Part shown: positions 1 through 8,000 of the stretch, in pieces
How positions within the stretch are numbered: position 1 is the stretch's first letter
How the letters are laid out: each line of letters begins with the position of its first letter
DNA from: Mariaggregatimicrobium sp964498785
GTDB taxonomy: Bacteria > Zhuqueibacterota > Zhuqueibacteria > Thermofontimicrobiales > Thiofontviventaceae
Length of the DNA: 29,493 nucleotides
Assembly (NCBI GenBank): GCA_964498785.1
Contig: CAZCJL010000086.1
Span: 1 to 29,493, forward strand
Direction of reading: 5' to 3'
Notes under the pieces: generated by a model
Seen by the model: only the letters and a program-made list of their open reading frames with translations
The model's database searches: none
What the model was told of the DNA's origin: nothing
Program-made: the position numbers and the translations under genes

Positions 1-119
1 TTTAAATACGACATAGAGGCAAGCGCCCATATCTACCATAAAATATTGAGAAGATCCAAAAATTGCTTGATAAATTATATTTTTTTAATTATCTTACTTA
101 ATAAACATCAGGAGGTTAT

Positions 120-409
120 ATGACACGGGAGGAAATAATTAATAGTTTAAAAACTTTAAGGAACAATATAAACAGAAATACCTGATCAAAAACATTGGTT
201 TGTTTGGTTCAGTCGCACGTGGCAGATTTACAGCGATAAGCTATATTGATATATTCGTGGAGTTAGAAAAACAGGACCTATTCAATATAATAGGAATCAA
301 ACAGGATCTGGAAGAAAAATTCAGGACACATGTAGATGTCGTTAGTTATCGGGATAAAATGAATTCATTTCTTAAAAAACGTATAGATGAGGAAGGGATC
401 TATGTATGA
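120..409 (+). pseudogene. Decayed MNT nucleotidyltransferase (MntA-type antitoxin)
   Basis: Remnant of a minimal nucleotidyltransferase, the antitoxin half of MNT/HEPN pairs, which in known systems AMPylates its HEPN partner. Translation from the ATG at 120, behind AGGAGG at 110-115, stops at a TGA after 21 codons. The family reading resumes in another frame, KYLIKNIGLFGSVARG, and continues to 409, so there is a frameshift near 175-185. The family active-site motif GSx10DxD is visible as GSVARGRFTAIS followed by YID. The first catalytic Asp is Tyr (codon 242-244). Two independent lesions therefore disable it. It overlaps the HEPN partner by 8 bases, the usual arrangement. Family assignment is good; loss of function is inferred from the lesions. 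Confidence 0.75.
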
Positions 410-774
410 TCGAGAATTGGCAGTTGAAATATTAAGTCAAGTAAATTATGCTATTGACCTTATAATTCAAAGATTCAAACCCATCAAAAAATTGGGGCAT
501 TTTACAGATAGTCCGAGCGGTATGGAGAAATTGGATGCAATTTGTATGCAGTTGATTGTTATCGGTGAAAGCCTCAAAAGTTTTGAAAAAATAACAAATA
601 AAGCAATATCCGGATATCGAATGGAAGAAAGTAATTGGACTAAGGGATGTTATTACCCATCATTATTTTGATATTAATGCTTATGCGATATTTGATATAT
701 GTGAGAGTAAGCTTGATCCTTTGAAGAAGGCAATAGAAAACATATTAAATGATATGAAAATGGGAGTTATTTAA
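402..774 (+). pseudogene. Decayed HEPN (HepT/DUF86-type) toxin
   Basis: Remnant of the HEPN RNase toxin that pairs with the MNT antitoxin just upstream. The best start is ATG 402 (MYDRELAVEIL), with GGAAGGG just upstream. The DUF86-like helices (LDAICMQLIVIGESLKSF) run in one frame to about 644. The reading continues in another frame from 646 as DVITHHYFDINAYAIF to the TAA at 772-774. Aligned to the family motif Rx4HxY, the His, next residue and Tyr are still there (658-666). The stretch that should carry the Arg (usually around KGMRD) is missing at the junction. A small out-of-frame deletion therefore removed the catalytic Arg and broke the frame. Expected to be non-functional. Confidence 0.72.
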
Positions 775-830
775 TTTTATCAATCGGATGTCAGAAAATG
801 AATTGCTAAGCTATTGGGAGAATCAACACA

Positions 831-1598
831 ATGAAAAAATTAACTATAGAAAAATTAAACATTGAAATACACACGACTCGTGAACAAATGGGCAACGCTG
901 CAGCAGACGCTGTTACCGAAAAAATGCGCTCGCTGATTCAACAGCAAGGATCCATCCGGATGATTTTCGCGTCTGCGCCATCCCAGAATGAATTCCTGGA
1001 ACACCTGAAGAAAGCGCCGGACATTGATTGGGAACAAGTGACCGCCTTCCACATGGATGAATATATTGGCATCCATAGTGACTCGCCGCAGAGTTTTGGA
1101 TATTATATTCGGGAACACCTTTGGGATAACGTTCCCATCAAACAGAGACATTTTATCAACCCAATGGCTGCTGATCCGCAGGCCGAGTGCCAACGATATG
1201 CCATCCTGATCTCGGAACAACCGGTTGACATTGTATGTATGGGAATCGGTGAAAACGGGCACATTGCTTTTAACGATCCGCCCGTGGCTGACTTCAATGA
1301 CCCGGAAACCGTAAAAATCGTCGGGCTTGAACAAGCGTGCCGGCAGCAGCAGGTCAATGACGGTTGTTTTTCCACAATCGAAGCAGTACCCAAAACTGCC
1401 ATCACCTTAACTATTCCGCCATTATTTTCAGGCAAAAATTTATTTGTTATTGTGCCTGGCCCCACAAAAACACAGGCAGTATCAGAAACTCTCACAGGAC
1501 CAGTGGATACGAGTTGTCCGGCGTCTATTTTAAGGACGCACGAGCAGGCGACATTATATTTGGATCAGGAATCAGCCGCAAAAATAAACACTATTTGA
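831..1598 (+). CDS. nagB: Glucosamine-6-phosphate deaminase-like protein
   Basis: Cytoplasmic amino-sugar enzyme converting glucosamine-6-phosphate to fructose-6-phosphate and ammonia, linking amino-sugar breakdown to glycolysis. The protein has 255 residues, close to the usual family length. Visible motifs are FHMDEYIG (Asp76), GIGENGHIAFNDP (residues 139-150) and a C-terminal SILRTHE segment. Aligned to E. coli NagB (Asp72, Asp141, His143, Glu148), His144 is kept but the Asp141 position is Asn142 and the Glu148 position is Asp149. The GENGH form occurs in a NagB-like branch, so these changes may mark a subfamily and need not mean inactivity. It is a single gene with no visible nag partners. 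The start is supported by GGGAG at 816-820. Substrate assignment is inferred from the family. Confidence 0.85.
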   Translation: MKKLTIEKLNIEIHTTREQMGNAAADAVTEKMRSLIQQQGSIRMIFASAPSQNEFLEHLKKAPDIDWEQVTAFHMDEYIGIHSDSPQSFGYYIREHLWDNVPIKQRHFINPMAADPQAECQRYAILISEQPVDIVCMGIGENGHIAFNDPPVADFNDPETVKIVGLEQACRQQQVNDGCFSTIEAVPKTAITLTIPPLFSGKNLFVIVPGPTKTQAVSETLTGPVDTSCPASILRTHEQATLYLDQESAAKINTI

Positions 1599-1981
1599 GA
1601 CAAATATATACCATTCCATCGCCATAATATTTTAACGATAGACGAGTTTTCAATAGAGAACAACAACCCAGGCCAGTCGTGTTTGCCACTTGAAAGCCCT
1701 GGACGAATTGGTGGGGTTCGTTTAGAGCATTGCCGCCAAGCAAATACGCTATTATCCGGAATGATTCATTTATGTCATTTTGAACCTGCAATAGATTGTC
1801 CACGGACATCCGGAAAGAAAATATCTCCACGACTTATGTTTCATACCGACAGTCCGTAAACAGGCAGTCCCAAAATGCTCATTAGGCGTACGGGGGGGGG
1901 GGTAGACTGCACTCCTGCGGAGCTTGCCGAATCCATCATCCAAAATGTTACCATTATTTTAAATTTATCCTGATTTAGATT
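1599..1981. other. Intergenic stretch with 11-G run
   Basis: No gene is supported here. A run of eleven G lies at 1892-1902 in otherwise mixed sequence. A short open frame on the minus strand (1591-1830) shows no recognisable motif and is not called. Some decayed coding sequence may lie here but cannot be identified. Confidence 0.5.
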
Positions 1982-2010
1982 TTGATTTTATAATAAATAT
2001 TTAGTATATT
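1982..2010 (+). promoter_or_regulatory. Putative sigma70-like promoter for the glutamate synthase fusion gene
   Basis: TTGATT at 1982-1987, a 17-base spacer and TATATT at 2005-2010, about 49 bases before the ATG at 2059. The surroundings are strongly A+T-rich, so chance matches are likely and confidence is moderate. Confidence 0.45.
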
Positions 2011-2058
2011 CCCTTTTATTTCGATATTAAAGTAAGTCTATTGTTAATAGGATTGTTT

Positions 2059-5000
2059 ATGAAAAATACGTATCAGGATTCATTCGATTTTCTATACGCC
2101 GAAAATTCGGCAAAACGGATCGCATCGCAATTAAAAGCACGGAAATTACTGTTCGAGGGTTTTGAAGAAATTGATTCAAACGGACATATTGATTATCCGC
2201 AACTGGCCGAGTTGCGGACGTCAATATCGCCTGCCACAGAAATTTTTGCTCCGAACGATCTTCAGCAAACAATTTATCATGCAGACACGGGCACTCATAT
2301 TATACCGGCGCTTTTTAAACGGTTACTGGCGAACATTAAGTCAGCGTTTATTATTCGCCCCGGGGATATTAATGATGTACAATTGTTTGTAAAATGGGCA
2401 TTTAAAAATAAAGTAAATTATACCATCCGTGGCGCAGGTACCTGGCCCTTTGGTGGCTGCGTTCCGCTGAACAATGATGTAATTCTGGATCTCTCCAATC
2501 TCGATTTTATGCGGCTTAATCAGGAAGAATGTACGGTAACAGTTGGCGCGGGCGTTATTTTTCAAAATGCGCATAAATATTTGTCACAAAACGGCTTTTC
2601 GCTGCGCCAGGATATTTCCAATCCCGGCAGCGGAACAATCACCGGCTGGATTGCCACTGGTGGTTTGGGACTCGGTTCCTATAAATACGGGCATGTGGCA
2701 AATTCGACACTGATGCTACTCATTGTTCAACCCAACGGACAGTTGTTACAAATCGACCGCGAGGATGAGCGTTTTAATCGCTACTTTGGCAGCGAGGGAC
2801 AATTGGGCGTCATTGTCGGAGCCGTGTTGCAGGTTCGCAAAGAAACGTACGTCACAAAGCCTTATGCCTTTTGTTTCAACAGTGCGGACGATGCGCATCA
2901 TTTCATGAAATTGGTTGATGATTCGCATTTAAAACCAACATCAGTCATTTATTTTAATGAATCCTATATAGAGCAAACATATTACATTGAAAAAGAACAT
3001 CTGGAAAAACGGGCGCAGGATTCTTTGGACCGGAATGATCAGGTACGCCTATCAGAAGCAAGAGAAGATCGGGATGTGATCCGCCAAATGCGGGAGTTAG
3101 GCCATGTGGTTGTGCTTCATTTTGACGAAAACGATGATTATCAAAATGCGCTTAAATCGCGTCTGTTTGGCTTAAGCGGTGAAAAACGACGGATCAATCA
3201 TATTCAGTTTCGGCAATTACCCACTCCGCTGGCTCATTTACTGTGGGAACACCGATATCTGCCGGTGCAAATAAAACAAAAGGGACCGTCGTTATTGGTC
3301 AGCGAGACGGTTCTTCCTTTTTCAAACTTTCTGGTGTATCACCAATTTTTGAACAAAATACTGGGGCGGCTGCTGAATATTGACCTGAAAGCAGAAGCGC
3401 ACTTATTGCCTGATGGTGAAATTCTGGTTCAATCCATATTTTTGGCAGATACAAGAACCCTGCGGCACAAGCTGTATTTTGCACTGGTTCCGTTAATGTC
3501 CACAGTGGCGCATCATTTTAAAGCGCGACCGTATGGCGTCGGGATGTGGAATTATCCGTTTATCAAGGAATGGCGCTCTAATTTTCCCGAACGAGCCAAT
3601 TTATTAGCTGATTATAAAAAAGAAACCGATCCCAATAACCTGCTCAATCGCGGTAAATTTCTCAACTCCGGCGGACAGAATATTCCGTTCAAATTGTTCA
3701 AAGTTATCACTCCCCTGTTGATGAAAACCTTCGTAAAAGGGTATCATAAGCGCTCGCTGGGACAGCGCAATATTTTGTTTTATCCGTTTGAGAAACTGAT
3801 GTGGCATCTAAGCAAATGGGTATTGCCGCATCTTTTTCCGCCGGAGTTAAAGCTCCACGAAAAAAAACCGATTGAAAATCTGATTTCCGTGTGTGCCGAA
3901 TGCGATAGTTGTGAGCGCGTTTGTCCCACATCCGACGTTTTCGGGATATACGGCGCCGCAACTCCCATCACCCGCCGGATTACCGCACATCGGCTCGCAA
4001 ACGGCGCTAAAATCAGTCGAGAAGAAGCGTTGGGATTTCTCGTTTGCACACGATGTGATAATTGCACCCACATCTGTCCCACAAATATACGGTTAACAGA
4101 TTTATTTGACAGGGTTGAAGAAAACAAAACGTTCAACGAGGTGCTTGAACTGGATGCGGCGGCGAAAACAGTTTTCATTGACCGCGCGTGGCAGATTATG
4201 AAAAAGAGTCCGCTGTATATTAAACATACACTGGCTGATCAAAAAGAAGAGCGATCTCATCTGTCCCACGGATTGCGCATCATTTACGAAAAAGGATTTG
4301 AATATGGCCAGCTTTACATCGATCCGACCACCTGTATTCATTGCGGCATGTGTTCCAATGAAAACGCCTGTACCTACGCGGCACGGGAAGGACACGCCCG
4401 GGAAATTCCCGAACTTTTAGATGTAAACTGTGCCCTGTGTAATGCCTGCGTAAATTTCTGCCCGCAAAATAAAATTGCGCAGCAGCAACGTCAAATTCAT
4501 GATAAACTGATTTACAACGCGGTTGATCTGGATGAAAAGCGGTACTGGATTAAACAACAGAACCGCATTCATGATACCACAAAAGTGATCCGTTCGACAC
4601 AGCTCACGGAAATGGCGGATCGTTATTTGACCGAAGAAATCATCATGGAGATTGACAAAGAAGCATCCACCGGACGAATTCCGGTGTCTGGCATGGGACA
4701 GGGCGACCGCCACATGGGGATCGGATTTGATGCGGAACGGTTTGCCCATTTCCACATTGTGGGACCGGCGCAGAATCGTCTTCACGAGGGGGATCCTGAA
4801 GAAGAACTTTCCGTGACACTGGGCAAACGGGAGGATTTTTGTAAATTCGACCGCGGCGGAAATCTGGTCAATCCGGAGCACCCCAATATAAAATTGATGA
4901 CGCCGATTCTTTACAATACCATCCCGCTGGAAAGCAACGGGAAAGTGGAACTGGCGCTCATCAAAATTGCGGAGATGCAGAAAAGTCTGGTAGTATTGAC

Positions 5001-8000
5001 ACTGGAACGGATGATCGAACATTACAAGCTCATTTTGAAAGAAGGTGCGTACGAACAATTACCCCGCGTAATTATCCCTCATGTCGATCATGAATTAATC
5101 GACCGCCTGATTGTTAATCCGTCGATTAACCGCGAGTTTTTAACTGATCTCTGGAATATGCCGATGTTTGAGTTAGAATATCATCCCAACATCGGACGAA
5201 CGCTGTTTTACATTAAGGATTCAGCAGCATCCATCGGAAAAGAACGGCCGCTGATTAGCGGGCTGCTGGAAATTTCAGAGTACGATCTCATCGGCTCGCT
5301 CAGCTTGACGTCCACAATCAAAGAAAAAGTAAACCATTTTCTCGATCTCGGCGTGGATATTCTTCATGTTCACGGTCTGCGCAACAAGGATGAATATTAC
5401 GTCACCTCCAGGGCAGTCCGGGCATTGCACCATTATTTGATGCGGATTGGCAGGCGGCATGAAGTGAGTATCATTGCATCCGGCGGCATTCGGTTGGCGT
5501 CGGATACGCAAAAAACCATCCAGCGCGGTGCGGAAGCCACGCTGATCGATTTTGCCGCGCTGTTGGCGCTTGATCCGACGGCCTACAAAGCGATTATCGA
5601 AAATAAGGCAACTACAGAGAAGCTGCTCAGCCTGGATACCGAATGGGCCATCAAGCGCCTCAATAATCAGGCTGAATCCCGAAAGGTACAGATACTGGAA
5701 GTACTTGGCGCATCCGGGTTTAAGGATTTAAAGAAAACCGTTGGTGAAGAAGGGCGATTGATCGATTTTCACAAATTGGAAAATCGAATTCAGCATTCCA
5801 TTTTTGAAGATGAACCGCTGTTACGAAAATATGACCGGCTGAATCGGGAACTTATTCAGCAGGAACCAATCCCGCGGGAAAAGCTTCGCAGTTATCGCTG
5901 GCTGAAAGCGCGCATCAAACCACAGAAATATCCGCACGATTTCTACCGTCTCGGCGATACAAATCAGAATTTATATAAACGAGATTTCGTCTGGCCTGGC
6001 CCGCTAATCGAAAACATGGGTAAAATGGCAGCAGGGGATCTATCAATGCTAAACTTTAACAATGTGCAGGCAACCGGTTTGCTCGGTGATGGCTTTGATG
6101 TGATGAAAATCCTCTATAACAAAGATCCGATGGATATCCATGAACCCGAACTAGAATCCGTGAGCACTGCGCTTCCGATTGATAAAGACCTGATTCTGGA
6201 AGCGCCGTGGATGTTCGGCGGGAAATCTGTCGGTTCGATCGGGCTCGATACCTGGAAGGCGCATGTCACAGCGGCGCGGCAATTGGGTATCCAGTACGAT
6301 ACCGGCGAGGGCGGGTATCCCACCTGTTTCTTCCTGAACTCCAAAGGTGAGCCACTTTTTTTTACAGAAGATGAAATTCAGCTAATCAAACCATTTTTTC
6401 GAACCGGACGGGAATATAAAATCAGGGAGATGCAGAATATTCTCAACGAGAATGGTATTTCCAAAGAAACGCATCCTGCTGTTTTCGACAAAATTGCACA
6501 ATACCCGACGCTAAAGCCGTTCCAGTTTCTTGTCGTGGTAGATGATAAAGATGAGCCGTTTGTGAGTACGGAATTAAAAACCGGTCTTTTTGGCGTGACC
6601 AAACAGTCGATTAAAAAAGCGCGGCGGGTGGTAATTGCCTACAGCCAGGGAGCAAAAATGGGAATTGGCGGGCATATTCTGGCACAGAAAGTGAATAAGC
6701 TGGTCTCCTATTGCCGTGGCATCGAGGGCATTGAAATATTACAGATCGAAAAAGTGGAACAGCTCTTTCAGCAATTGAAAAATTTCCAGGACTCAGCTTC
6801 ACACCCGCTAAAAGATTGTGCAGCACAAAATTTAAAGAACCTGGAAAACGCCGACGAGATTGGGCAGGCGTCCGATGAATTGAAAAGCGCATTATGGAAT
6901 ATCCAGGAAACAGCTTATCAGCTTCATGCAGATAACAACATCGATCCCATTGACTTTGAACATGTGATTCGGTTGACAGAGGAAATTATTAAACATTCAT
7001 ACACGAGCATTATTTCACCATTTCCATTTCATAATTGCTACTCCATTGAGGATGTAAAAGCATTTATCGACGTGGTTCGCATGTTGAATCCAAACGCAGT
7101 GATCTCGATTAAAGTGTCGCCATCCATAGACATCGAATTTATTGCCGCGGGATTGGCGCGAATCGCCCGGGATAATACGGACGAAATGCTTTCGGTAAAA
7201 TTCCGGGAATGGCGTCAGAATCAGGAGGAGTTTTCCGTGGAAATGGCAGAATACGCGAAAAAATACGGCATGAAAATCGAAATCTGGCTCGATGGTCCCC
7301 GCGGCGGAACCGGCGCATCGCCCAATATTATAAAAGGTCAGATGGGGATGCATATCGAATATGCCATTCCGCTTATTCATTACCGGCTGGTTCAGGACGG
7401 ACTGCGGAATCATGTCAAGTTCATGGTATCCGGCGGGATTCGGACGTATGAGGACGTGATCAAAGCGGTGGCGCTTGGTGCGGACGGTGTGATCTGGGGA
7501 ACAGCGCCGATGGTTGCCATTGGTTGCGACCGCAACCGAAACTGCCATGACGGGTGTTCCCGCGGCATTGCCACCAGTAACCTGGTGATGCAGAAATTGC
7601 GGGATGTGGAATCCAATACGCAACAGATCATCAATGCATTTACCATGCTGCAAATGCAGGTCATTCGGGCGCTTGCCGCGTTGGGTTTCAGGGATTTACG
7701 TGAATTACGCGGGCGGTATGATAAAATTCACTGGATTGGTTTGAAGGAACGTGTGGATCATCGGTATCGTATTCGCCAGGAAGTGATCAAAGAAATCGAA
7801 AAGGATGAAAAGGAATTTGAAGAACGGATGGCGCATCACACCGGACAATCCAATTGTGGTGTGGCAGCGATTAACGGGACGGCGCCCATTCCTGGTCACA
7901 TCCTCGATCAGACGCTGCAATCCTTGCGCAATCGCGGCATGGATGGGGTGGGAATCGCCAAAACAATGTGCTTTCCGGAGCACCCGCACGAATACGCATA

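Noticed and set aside
1..123. Open frame reaching from the window edge into the toxin-antitoxin remnant
   Set aside because: Forty codons can stay open by chance in A+T-rich DNA, and the translation resembles no protein I know.
855..1334. Minus-strand open frame opposite the deaminase gene
   Set aside because: It fully overlaps a clear NagB-like gene and has no family features of its own.
1591..1830. Minus-strand 79-codon frame in the gap after the deaminase
   Set aside because: No motif, no ribosome-binding site seen and no conserved context; a decayed gene is possible but cannot be supported.
4417..5058. Long minus-strand open frame of 213 codons inside the glutamate synthase fusion gene
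   Set aside because: It lies wholly within a well-supported coding region, shows no motif, and is explained as a shadow of the plus-strand reading.
7015..7653. Minus-strand open frame of 212 codons, also inside the glutamate synthase fusion gene
   Set aside because: It lies opposite the conserved FMN barrel and 3Fe-4S motif; no recognisable protein features and no separate start signals.
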